64,000 nucleotides of DNA from Carallia brachiata (taxonomy: Eukaryota > Streptophyta > Magnoliopsida > Malpighiales > Rhizophoraceae): NCBI GenBank assembly GCA_021464245.1, contig JADCRB010000046.1:3049214-3113213 (forward strand), given 5' to 3'. Each line of letters opens with the position of its first letter. Position 1 is the stretch's first letter. The notes below the pieces were generated by a model, which saw only the letters and a list, made by a program, of their open reading frames with translations, was not told where the DNA came from and did not search any database. This document shows, one piece after another, positions 35,270 through 44,740 of this stretch. The translations under genes were made by a program, and so were the position numbers.

Positions 35270-35740
35270 GTTCTTCATAGATTTCAACAAGATGTCCTGG
35301 TAAAAATATGGGTCCGACATTTGCAAGTTTTTTTTTACAAAAATTACAGTCGTCAAGACAGCCCATCTAAGAGAATAATGGGCTCAATACATTGGACAAT
35401 ACCTCCCCTAAAAAAAAATAAATAAATAAAAAATTCCGTTCATAAAGCATTAGATTTCTTTGTTTGTTTGGTGCTAGACCTCATTATTTAAAAATTATAT
35501 TATTAAATTTCGATTCATCTAGTTCAAGTCGGAAAAGACTCACTAGGGGAATAAAACTTTCCCAACACCTATTTTTTTCTATATATAAGATTTGAATTCA
35601 AAATTTTACTTAAGAGGAACCAAGTTCTAACTACTTAGACCAACAAGCGTTAATCCAACTTATTACAACATTTCCAATTGGGTGCTATTTGGTGACAAAG
35701 TTAACCAAATCGTTGAAATTTTCAATGATACAGAATGTCC
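35270..35740 (-). pseudogene. Duplicated 3' end and flank of the UGT gene
   Basis: 35657-35731 matches 46013-46083, which holds the last codons and stop of the glycosyltransferase gene. On the minus strand the copy reads ENFNDLVNFVTK and stop, against ENFKDLVNVVIK and stop in the parent. Flanking words (GAGAATAATGGGCTCAATAC, CCATTGGACAATAC-like, GGATTTCTTTGT-like) match the parent's downstream flank at 45360-45990. An insert at about 35471-35655 breaks the match. Only a short tail of the gene is present. Confidence 0.75.
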
Positions 35741-35997
35741 AATGATACAATAAGCTCATGGTAGAACTTAGTATACTTTCAATGCACGTTCCAAGCATGT
35801 GATTGTCCGAGTTGTTAATGCTATCAATGAACATAATAATTCATTATTCTTAACAACAGGGCCTAAGGACTTCTTAGTTCATCATGCTATTGCTCTAAAT
35901 TTAGATAAAGCTATATCGTTTTAAGTAAAAAGTGCTTCGGATGCAAGTAATTCTAAGTTTAAACCAAGTAAAAAAAAAAAAAAATTGGTTACAATAT

Positions 35998-36085
35998 TTG
36001 TTGTGATGGTCCTGAGACTAAGAGGTACTTGTGATATTTCAGCTTGGGACGCATTTTATTTAGCAGTTTTCATTTTATTTAATGG
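35998..36085 (+). pseudogene. psaB: Nuclear fragment of plastid psaB
   Basis: TGTGATGGTCCTGAG followed by GGTACTTGTGATATTTCAGC encodes, with one frameshift, the PsaB segment CDGP...GTCDISAWDAFYLAVF. This conserved loop is specific to PsaB as opposed to PsaA. Only about 90 bp are recognisable. Confidence 0.75.
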
Positions 36086-36309
36086 AAAATATTGTAGATG
36101 CAAAGGAGTTCGATGCGTTTATTCTTCGTCTGCTTTTTACTGCATTCACATAATAGTAAACTTCCAAAATACTATAACATAACAAACTGAGATAACAGAC
36201 AACATAAAGGCGTGGTCAACACGATGGAGGGCTCACTTTATTTACTATGACATGATGGAGTACGAGCTGCCTCCCTGCTACCTCACAAGAGAATAGAAAA
36301 GCGGGAAAT

Positions 36310-36630
36310 CTACTTATGGTGCTTGTGGCTATGGCCACCGGATCCGGCCTTTTTGCCGCTGTGAACCTGACTCGTTGTCTCGTCCGAATAAGATTCAGTA
36401 CATTTGTCCGTGACTGTAATTACGGTATGCGAACCGCTCCTTTTGTCATAGATGTCGGTCTTATAAGTCACTTCCTGGGAATGGGTCTTTGTATGATGCT
36501 GCTCCCCACCAACCAGATTGCCAACAGACTGTTTTCCCTCGCTCGAATGGGCCTTTGAATGATGATGCTGCGCATGATGATGATTCCCAACAACCAGATG
36601 GCCACCACACTGTTTTCCCTTGCTCGACAT
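36310..36630 (-). CDS. Small His-rich protein of unknown function
   Basis: A 106-codon frame begins MSSKGKQCGGHLVVGNHHH and contains two imperfect internal repeats of the form GKQ(C/S).G.LV.G..HH, then VTYKTDIYDKRSGSHTVITV, and ends in a His/Lys tail. Histidine makes up about one residue in seven, suggesting metal binding, but no family is recognised. It has no signal peptide or membrane segment. The leader likely contains an intron: CTCAG lies just before AAATG, and the promoter-like module with a TATA box is 800 bp upstream (37425-37435). The decayed paralogue at 33060-33410 and the conserved upstream modules suggest a small local gene family. Coding status is moderately supported by the paralogue. 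Confidence 0.55.
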   Translation of the reverse strand: MSSKGKQCGGHLVVGNHHHAQHHHSKAHSSEGKQSVGNLVGGEQHHTKTHSQEVTYKTDIYDKRSGSHTVITVTDKCTESYSDETTSQVHSGKKAGSGGHSHKHHK

Positions 36631-37019
36631 TTCTGAGCTTGCAAATTGAGATCAAAGACATGAGGAAAATCTTCATTTGATAACTTTAATTCTCAAGGTA
36701 AAAGACCATAATCCAGAACAAGTACATAACACTTAAACATAAAGCAAACGTCCTTCCCCCAAAAAATATCATAGATTTTGTTTTTTTAATATTCGAGCAG
36801 GAAGCGGGAATTGCAGGTCTATGGACACTGTAAACAAATCTAAAAATTCTGCATGGAGACTACTAATTTTCACGTAGTGTGAATATTTTGAGAAAGTAGA
36901 GATTTTAGCCCAACTTTCCCTAAGCCACAAAGGCGTGGTATCAACCGAACTAGCCTGATTGGATAAAAAATAAAAAATACCATAGTTAGGAAGAGAGAGA
37001 AAGAGAAGATCGTGATACA

Positions 37020-37590
37020 TACAAAGAAGACCCAATATCATCTTTAGTTGTGAAAAGAGAAATGAAACAGCAATTTAAGATCCTAGACTTCAAAGAGAGA
37101 AGCCAAACTATGGCTTTTATAGGATATATGGGGCAAAAGGACACAAAATAATAAACCATTAATTCAACAGCAGTTGGCTAACCAAAGCTTAAATCAACAC
37201 AAGAATAAACTGATGCGACTATGTAATAAAAGAACAAAGATGTTAAAACAACAAGAATGTAATTAAACAAACAAGTCATACAAAGACATGCAAGGGAAAA
37301 CAAGACAAAAAAAAGTAGATCACCAAAAAAGCCAAAGCTCTTCTTATTTATGCTTCTTGGAAAAGAATAATGGGCTGCAGCGGAAGAAATATTACAAGTG
37401 TTCACAAAGAGTTGCCTCCACGGGGGTTCTATATATAGGACTTTTGGGGATAAACATTGGATTACAATGGAAGATCACTGGACCTTTTTGATCATGTGGA
37501 ACGGTCAGAGAACGTAATCCATTCCTTCGTTAATAGCATTCAGTTGATGGAAATCCCCTTCATTTTAATATAACTTTTGACCCCAAAAAT
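37020..37590 (-). repeat. Promoter/5'-leader module, copy 3 of 3
   Basis: Best-preserved copy of the module also found at 21563 and 33755. On the minus strand it offers CTATATATAG (37425-37436) as a TATA box and a conserved GGTGATCT near 37318-37325 that could be a 5' UTR splice donor in all three copies. Downstream on the same strand is the His-rich gene. Confidence 0.65.
37425..37436 (-). promoter_or_regulatory. Candidate TATA box of the His-rich gene
   Basis: CTATATATAGAA on the minus strand, in a module conserved in three places, ahead of a probable leader with an intron. Confidence 0.4.
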
Positions 37591-37762
37591 GTAAATAAAT
37601 AAATAAATATATAGTATAAATTTTTCTGCTTCTCAGCCAAGGGAAGGGGAATAATTTCATTGTTCAAAATATAATACTAATAATTTCAGATAATTGTCGG
37701 TGTACCGGGACAAAATTCCTACCATGTACCCTGAAATTAAAAAAAAAAAAAATAGTTTGTAA

Positions 37763-37763
37763 T

Positions 37764-37790
<27 letters not shown>
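37763..37790. repeat. (TA)n microsatellite
   Basis: About thirteen TA units in intergenic DNA. Confidence 0.9.
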
Positions 37791-37794
<4 letters not shown>

Positions 37795-38153
37795 ATAATA
37801 CTAAAATAGTATATATAGAATTTAAAGTCGTTACATGACCGAGACTTCCCGGCCTATGGAACCGATCTCAATCACGCCATGAAGACTTGTTGTAGCAGGC
37901 AAACCCAAAAAACAAAAGAGAAGACTTGCAGCATGTACATGTCGACATGATTTGTGGCTTTATCGGTGTGCACACAGGCTTTATCAGTTCCCTGCATTTA
38001 TTAACGAAAAAAATAGTATCCCCAATAAATTTATCATGAGTTTTATTTCAGTTGAAACTGTAATTGATATTTTTTAAATAAAAATTAATATTTTTAAAAC
38101 ACTTATTATTTTTATATTTAAAAAATGAACACTATTACGTGGCTGTAAAATTA

Positions 38154-38505
38154 GGTGGCTGCAAGTGGCTGTAAAAACGACACAATAAGCGAAATATATG
38201 ACATTTTGTTATACTTACAATAAAAATATACGACATGTTAAAGAAAAAAATATATGATATATTTGAACAGTCATATTCTTCTCAAATTAAAAAATTTGAA
38301 TTATTAATAACTATTCAAATGATTTTTACAATTTTATTTGATATGTTGTATAAATTTTTTATAATTATTTTCTTATGTCATAATTTTGTCTATTTACATG
38401 AATCGTACATTATATATTTTCTTTGTAAATATAAAAAAATATTGTATATTTTACTTATTGTGTCATTTTTACAGTCACTTATAGTCATCAAATTTTGCAG
38501 CCACC
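38154..38505. mobile_element. Fold-back MITE of ~350 bp
   Basis: The left end GGTGGCTGCAA and a nearby AGTGGCTGTAAAAACGACAC pair with the right end, whose reverse complement reads GGTGGCTGCAAAA and AGTGACTGTAAAAATGACAC. The repeats extend about 50 bp into each side with gaps. AAATT lies just outside both ends and may be the target duplication. An AT-rich frame crossing it at 38235-38687 is not credible as a gene. Confidence 0.6.
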
Positions 38506-40196
38506 AAATTTTTATATTCAACAATATCAGTTATAGTTTCAAATTAAGATATTGTCTAAAACAAAAATTGACAAAATATATATGCTTACTCTTTATTGAC
38601 GAGATGGTGATCAGATTTTCTTTCTTTTTTGTCAAATCCGCTCTTCGACCCAATTTCTTTGTATTTGTGGGAAATATCAAACTATAAATTATATAATAAA
38701 AAAATATAATTTTTTTATTTTATTGTTAAAGATTAAAATTCTGCACTTTAAAAGATATAGATTTAAACTCTTAACCGAGTTATAAAATGGGATGATTACA
38801 ATTTTTTTCGGAACAAAGGATTGTTATAAATTTGTTAATTGATTTTTAAAATTAAAATTTTAAATTTCAAGACAAAATTAAGTTTATAATGGAAGACCCT
38901 TCAACCTAGTTTCTAAAGACCTAAGTGCACATTTATAAGTCTTGCTGAATAATTTTTTTTTTAAGATATTTCTTTTTTTAAAAAAAAAAATATATATTAT
39001 AAATATATTAATTATCGTACCTATAGGTCGTAATCAAAATAATCTCTCATTTGAGCATTTCATTTAACCACCTTCATATTTCATCTAAGCACTGATGAAC
39101 TCAAAGGTAACTTTTTTATAGCTCATCCAGCGATCGCAGAATTTGGAGTTAGAGACTGTGCTCAAAGCCTCAAACCAATCCTTCAAGCCCAAATGAGGGA
39201 CGAAGGCACTAAGTAACATTGGCTAGAGAGAAAACGCTACTGGGATTTGAATTTAGGTTAATTACATAAAATACATGTTAAAATATTATTAAATTATTAT
39301 ATCTAGTGATAGTTACTTGGATGATATTTCTTTTTTTTGTTTAACCACCTTAGATCTTTCAAACATTAATATGATATTATCTGACTGACTAACCACTGTG
39401 TGATGGATATTTCAAGAAATAAAATATCTTGCTCACAAAAAAAAAAAAAAAATCTTAGACCGTTAGAGGAATAACAAACAGTACATTATGCTGCTTAAAC
39501 AGCTCTTTCTTCAACCATCTGTTTTGTGAGAAAAATATGTCAAAAAAAAAAAAACAAAAGTAATAAAAAATTAGATTTTTTTGGAAAATTAATTTGAAAA
39601 AAAATCATAAGAACTTAAGAAATCTTTCTCCATCCACTGTTCATGATCTCGTGAAATTGACCAGAAAAACTAAAAAAAATATCATTGAACATCATGTAAC
39701 CGTAGAAGAAGATAATTGGAAACAAGCAGCAAACTATTTTTCACCCGAACAGAAAAAAAAAAAAAAAAAACAATGGAAAATCCAATGTCAATCGAGTTGC
39801 AAAATACATTTCTATAACTCTCGTACATAAACAAAACAACTAACTCGAAAAAAAATGGGAATTGCCTCAACTATGGAAGCCCTTGATTGGTCCTTTGTTT
39901 TGGAAATAGTTGCATGTACGTATGTAGTTACGTATATATAGATTCTGGGATTGGTAAGATCATGGGATTCGAACTGACTTTTTAAATTAATATAGCTTGA
40001 AATCATTTTTAGTTTGCTTTGATCTTCAGATTGAAGTCATTGATCTAAAAAATTTGATTTCCTTAATCTAAACAAACTGCCGAATATCTACAAGGATCAA
40101 ATCTCTCAACCATATAAATCTCACTTTGTTTCGTGAATCCTCTCCGGTGTCATCATTGTCAATGCCCAAAAAAAAATGAGAAAAATGAGTAACTTA
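38506..40196. other. AT-rich intergenic region
   Basis: No gene or RNA gene recognised. Several A runs and short chance frames only. Confidence 0.45.
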
Positions 40197-40481
40197 GGAT
40201 TCGTTTGTTTGTTGTGCTGTAAAATAACTTATATTTGTAAAATATTTGTAAAGGAAAATATTTGCAGTAAAAATAATGATTTTTCTTTATCACTTACTTA
40301 CAGCACAGTTTGTATTTTCCTTGAAAATAATTTCAGTTGTGCAAAAGGAGAAGTTATTTTACTTAAAAATCTGAAAATTTTCTCTAAATTTTGCCTATAT
40401 AAAATATTTTTCGTGAAACAAACGCCGGAAAACCTATAAAATTTTTTCCTGTAAAATTTTTTATAAGAAACAAACACACCC
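40197..40481. mobile_element. Tourist-like MITE (PIF/Harbinger type)
   Basis: The left end GGATTCGTTTGTTT and the reverse complement of the right end, GGGTGTGTTTGTTT, form inverted repeats, and TTA flanks both sides (40194-40196 and 40482-40484). A 3-bp TTA duplication and GGG...GTTTGTTT ends are typical of Tourist elements. A related, more decayed copy lies at 50936-51227. Confidence 0.75.
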
Positions 40482-40684
40482 TTAATTCACGATGATAAAC
40501 TCTACAGGCCAAATTTGCACTTGTTACGGGCAATAATATTATAAAAAAAAATGTAACCTGAAAATATGAAAAAAGTTTTGCATCAAAATAAAATGTAAAA
40601 TATATAAATGCTGTAAATTTTGTTTAAAAAAATTATCTCTTATAGAACCAAAAATATCATAAAGCAAATTTCCGTAAAGAAGAT

Positions 40685-40849
40685 TGTAAACATAAAAAAA
40701 AAAAGGAAAAAAAAAAGAGTCAATAGTCCACTTATTCCTCTCGCATGTGTGCTTTCACACGGAAAAGTAGACTTATTCCTTTCGCACGCATACTTTCACA
40801 CGAAAAAGTCGACTTATTCCTTTCACACGCATGCTTTCACACGAGAGGG
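40685..40849 (+). repeat. Truncated 5' LTR
   Basis: 165 bp match the start of the 3' LTR at 42783 with scattered differences. It contains three ~41-bp tandem units built around CTTATTCCTTTCGCA and CTTTCACACG. The match stops at GAGAGGG. The TATA box, R and U5 regions present in the 3' LTR are absent here, as is a recognisable primer-binding site. Confidence 0.78.
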
Positions 40850-41100
40850 CACTCAAACACTTAACTCAAATCCAAAAATCCAAATCTAAAACTCAAACAC
40901 TCGACCCAAATCCAAAAATTCAAGTCTACAAACCCAAACACTCGACCTAAATCCAAATATTCAAGTCTAGAAGTTCAAACACTCAACCCAAATCCAATCC
41001 AAAGCCCAAGACCCAAAAAATTCCAAGTTCCAAACACAGTTCAGAACCCAAGTTCAAAATCCAATCCAACTCCTGACCCGCATGAGTATAAACTGTGAAC
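40850..41100 (+). repeat. Degenerate AC-rich tandem repeat between 5' LTR and WOX frame
   Basis: Imperfect units of roughly 40-45 bp around CAAACACTCGACCCAAATCC and CAAAAATTCAAGTCTA recur four to five times. It has no counterpart in the 3' LTR. Confidence 0.65.
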
Positions 41101-41205
41101 GGCCCAAAAAAATAAAAGCGACGGAGGATTTGAGTCTGAAACTCAGCATCAGTCTCAACCGATCTTCACCACCTACCAGACCTTTGTTTTTCTGCCACAA
41201 GAAAG

Positions 41206-41826
41206 ATGGAACCAGTTGCAGAAGCTCAAGACAAGGGAGAAGAAAGGTCACCCCGCACAAGGTGGCAACCAACCATGGCACAACTGCAAATTTTGGAGGA
41301 AGTCTTCCATAACAATGAATGTATTATGCCTAATGCATCTCAGATTTACCAACTTGCCTCACGATTGCGCCAGCTCGGGGCAATCGAAGGAAAAAATGTG
41401 TTTTATTGGTTCCAGAATCGGAGAAACAGGAAGAAACCAGCACTGAGAACTGCTTTTTCCAAAGTATAGTCTGCCGTTCCGATAGTAGATCCCACCGGTA
41501 CAGCTTCGCCCTCAAATGAATCAGGTCCGAGTTCTACCACTGCAATGGTCTCCTCAGGCTATAACGATCAAAGCAGTAGCCTGTGGGAACATGCGTACTG
41601 GTCCTGGTGGTCTTATGGAGTCAGTCAAAGGTTCATCCCTCCCAAGTACTTAAGTTTAGGAGAGACTTTTCAAGCAGAAAGAAGTCGTTCCGGCGAAACT
41701 TTACCTCTCTTTCCAGAATATTCCGGTAGCATCAACCAGCCAGAAAACAACGTCAACATCATTGGCCCACCAGACGAGGTCGAGCTTGACTTGGAGCTGC
41801 GCCTTGGGCCCCGCCAGGACGGCTGA
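41206..41826 (+). pseudogene. WUSCHEL-related homeobox (WOX) frame with one in-frame stop
   Basis: Starting at the only suitable ATG, 87 codons encode a WOX homeodomain (about residues 17-78) with RTRWQPTMAQLQILEE, LRQLGAIEGKNVFYWFQN and RRNRKK. GKNVFYWFQN is the WUS-clade helix 3 signature, although the family's usual HKARER is here RRNRKK. Codon 88 is TAG (41467-41469). The same frame then stays open for 118 codons and carries a WUS box, TLPLFPEY, and an EAR-like LDLELRLGP tail near the stop. In the WUS clade these recruit TOPLESS corepressors. The frame is intronless, unlike typical WUS-clade genes, which suggests a processed or captured copy. Preservation of both motifs after the stop argues that the stop is recent, read through, or an error. 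The frame lies inside an LTR-bounded element in the same orientation. Confidence 0.82.
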
Positions 41827-41838
41827 TAAGATAAGGTG

Positions 41839-41926
41839 CAACAACTTTTGCAGCACACGGCAACGACTTCTGCAGCACACGACAACGACTTCTACAATAC
41901 ACGGTAACGACTTTCGTAATGCGCGT
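41839..41926. repeat. Four 22-bp tandem units
   Basis: Units resembling CAACGACTTCTGCAGCACACG repeat four times with decay toward the right, immediately after the WOX frame. Function unknown. Confidence 0.85.
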
Positions 41927-42028
41927 CAGCCGCTGACTCTTTTGTTTCTTATGCGGAAAAAGGACGTGGATGACCCTACTCGATTCTGCGTACCTCATTT
42001 TTTACTTTTCAAAAAAAAAAAAACTCTT

Positions 42029-42033
<5 letters not shown>

Positions 42034-42062
<29 letters not shown>
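42034..42062. repeat. (TA)n microsatellite
   Basis: About fourteen TA units inside the LTR element. Confidence 0.9.
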
Positions 42063-42064
<2 letters not shown>

Positions 42065-42118
42065 TGCATGTCCGAGCCATAATACTCACCGCTCAGCTCT
42101 TCTTCTTTTTAAAAGAAA

Positions 42119-42565
42119 ATGGCTAGTCTCTACACTTGTCTCAGGAAGTTCTTTGATCAAGAAGTTGGAGGCGCACGAGCTAGGAAAAGAAGGAGTAGTC
42201 TTCCTCGAGAAATCTCTAAAAGCTCTCGAAACTCAGTTTCTAACGTCATCGGTGTCATGGAGTTCCAACTACTTTCCTTAGTTAACATATATCACAGAGG
42301 GATGAGAAACTGCAATCATCATAATCTTTCTTTGGATGCGGCGACGTACATGGAAGTTCCAACTACTCTCCTTACGTCGGAGCAGACTCGGGAGTCATCA
42401 CTACAGTCAGTCTCTCTGTATGTCGGTCTTGAAGTTCCGAGGTGCTGGGCCTTCCTCATGAGAAGGTTCAAGTTCTTTGCCAACCAGATCATCATCACCA
42501 GAGTTTTGGAAATTCAAAGAACCTTTGTCAGCCTTTGCAAGCTATGGAAGTTCGAACGCACCTAG
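42119..42565 (+). other. 148-codon open frame inside the LTR element
   Basis: The frame begins MASLYTCLRKFFDQEVGG and ends KLWKFERT. No retroelement domain (zinc knuckle, protease, RT, integrase) or other family is recognised. The DNA contains four copies of GAAGTTC/GGAGTTCC-like words (near 42260, 42352, 42431, 42546), which hints at a degenerate repeat and not a gene. It may be the non-coding 3' part of the element. Confidence 0.3.
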
Positions 42566-42782
42566 AGGCAGAATGTCAATTTTTATATTAGCTGAGGTGC
42601 TAACTTTCTCAAGATCGTATCGGATTCCTATTGCGATCCAACAACAGCAGGCATAGTCAGAGTTAGAAGACTTCAACATTCAATGTTCATCATGACATCT
42701 CAAGTTTCAAACTGTACTTCAAGACTCAGTGCGGATCACGTCTGCAAAGTTCTTCCTTACCGATCCTTGAAGTTGGGGCATT

Positions 42783-43619
42783 TGTAAACATAAAAAAAAA
42801 AGAAAAAAAAAAGTCAATAGTCCACTTATTCCTTTCGCATGTGTGCTTTCATACGAAAAATAGACTTATTTCTTTCGCACACATGCTTTCACACGGAAAA
42901 GTCGACTTATTCCTTTCACACGCATGCTTTTACACGAGAGGGGAAACCCTATAAATAGGCCATTGCCCCCCAGTTCAAAACAGATTCAACAAATCTGTAA
43001 ACATAAAAATACAGAGAATTTGAGAAAAAAAAATTTTGAAAATCTCCCAAAAATATTTCTCATTTTCTCACGTGTTTTACTCTGCAGTATACTCTCCTAA
43101 CTCCTTTTTTTAGAGATATTTCAGGGATAAGCCCCAAAAAATTTGTTGTTTCTATTTCTAAAGTTATTTTTAGGTTTATATTCTCTAATCGCTCTAGATC
43201 TGAAGTTATGAGAATATAGATATAAAAATATCAAAATATTGCAAATTCGGCTGGGATCAAGCCTCATACGGCCCTCAAAAAAATCCAGACAGCTCATCCG
43301 AGAACAAGTCCATTCGACCCTCAGTGAAATTAAGTCAAATCGGCTCAGATCAGGTCTCTACGGTTCTTAACCGTAGTCTAAACATCTAAATCAGATCCAG
43401 TTTCACTCTACCCAGTTCAAAATAAAGTTGTGAAATTTATTTCTGTCAAAATCAAGTTCGTGCAGCCCTTGACGAAGTCAAAAAAAAAAAGGAACACTAA
43501 TCGGAGGATTTACGGAGATCGACCCCACGTAAATTTTCTTTTATTTTTAAATTTTTATTTATAATTTATTTTTGTATTTTTGAGTCTAACTGTTATAAAC
43601 TCGAAATTTACCCGTTACA
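42783..43619 (+). repeat. 3' LTR of the WOX-carrying element
   Basis: 837 bp with TG...CA ends. U3 has the three ~41-bp units seen in the 5' remnant, followed by TATAAATAGG at about 42951. The first ~160 bp differ from the 5' remnant at roughly ten positions, so the insertion is not recent. Confidence 0.75.
42951..42960 (+). promoter_or_regulatory. Candidate TATA box in the 3' LTR
   Basis: TATAAATAGG follows the tandem U3 units, the normal place for an LTR promoter. As a 3' LTR it would drive transcription rightward, away from the WOX frame. Confidence 0.45.
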
Positions 43620-43624
43620 AAGAT

Positions 43625-44099
43625 ACTTAGTGAAATTATTTACATGAATTTAAAGTGATATAAATTATTGAATGACTAAATTTAAAAAAAAAAACTATTA
43701 ATTGCTGTTAGATGTACTATATAATCACATTTCTGTTACTCTATGATATAGTCATGGATGAAACTCTTTTCATAAATAGCATTTTTCATGCTCGTTTATG
43801 CCTGGTTTGGATACATAATAGGATGCAAAAGAAAATTGTGAAAAAAAAATGTAAGAAAAAAGAAAAAGATAATTTTTTATTAGCTGTTTGAATAAATCAG
43901 AAATAAGTAGGCAAAAAAAGAGAGAGTAAAATTATTTTGTGTAGATGTAGTAAAAAATTATAGTAAAAAAAAATTAACATTTATGAATTGACAGATATGC
44001 CCTTTTATACAAAAATTGTAAAAAATTATTGGAAGTTGTAAAAGCCCCTTCTTATCATTATTTAGCACAGCCCATTCTTATTAAAAAAAAAACGAAAAT
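43625..44099. other. AT-rich spacer
   Basis: No gene recognised. A-rich blocks at 43830-43980. Confidence 0.4.
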
Positions 44100-44740
44100 A
44101 ACAAAAATAAAACCCATACATTTTGCTGTCTCCATGGCTGACATTTTCCCATATTGCTGGCGTCTCCTTGGGGCTACTGCATCCCGCGGTGGAGAGAGAG
44201 ACAGAGAGCAACGAAGATACTTTGCAATTTCATCCATAAATCTATATAAGCGTCGTTTTTCTCTCGCTTTCCTCACCGAATCGGTAGGAAAATTCACACG
44301 GACACTACCTTGAATTTTGACACCATTTTTTCTTCCTTTTCTTTTCCATCTCAATCCAAACAAAGAATTATTCTCTCATTTAACTATTTTCTTTCACATT
44401 AAAATCTTTCCCACTATTTTTCAACAATCTAAAGACATTGTTATTATTGTCAGGCAACCATATCCTAGCACGTATCTGGCCGGATAATATAATTTGTGGA
44501 CTATGATGCAAAGACTTTTCAACTCTGCCTAGAAGATCACAATTTTCGCATAATATTCTTGCATTCAACAGAGTTAGACTATAAATTCTATAAATAAATC
44601 AACATTTTAAATGTATATTTTTCAACTAAGATATATAATATTTTTATGAGGAATAATTAAATTTTTCATATTCGACAATTTTCTTTTTTTGTTCTTTGAC
44701 TTAAAATATATATACACTCATACAAAATATAGTAACGATA
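44100..44740 (+). repeat. Dispersed repeat, copy c (empty site for hAT element B)
   Basis: Matches 27550-27919 joined to 28955-29562 and 29871-29960, without the hAT element and without the 308-bp insert. It therefore documents both insertions as separate later events. Confidence 0.68.

Larger units (their letters stand above)
40685..43619 (+). mobile_element. LTR-type element carrying a WUSCHEL-like homeobox frame
   Basis: The element starts TGTAAACA and ends CCCGTTACA, so it has TG...CA termini with TGTAA/TTACA inverted ends. AAGAT occurs exactly outside both ends (40680-40684 and 43620-43624), a 5-bp duplication as left by an LTR-retrotransposon integrase. The first 165 bp (40685-40849) are repeated directly at 42783. 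The 3' LTR (42783-43619) is complete by these limits; the 5' LTR is truncated. A purine-rich GAAGTTGGGG just before 42783 is a plausible polypurine tract. There is no gag, protease, reverse transcriptase or integrase. The interior instead holds Pro/Gln-rich repeats, the WOX-like frame (41206-41826), a 22-bp tandem array and a 148-codon frame of unknown nature (42119-42565). Confidence 0.82.

Noticed and set aside
38235..38687. A 150-codon AT-rich open frame
   Set aside because: Rich in Ile/Phe/Lys/Tyr from AT-biased DNA, overlaps a fold-back MITE and has no family signature.
40685..43619. The whole block as an ordinary solo host WOX gene with chance repeats
   Set aside because: TG...CA termini, a direct LTR-like repeat and an exact 5-bp duplication on both outer edges together are very unlikely by chance.
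44029..44313. A 94-codon frame in repeat copy c
   Set aside because: Lies in a dispersed repeat; the equivalent stretches of the other copies are not open in the same frame.
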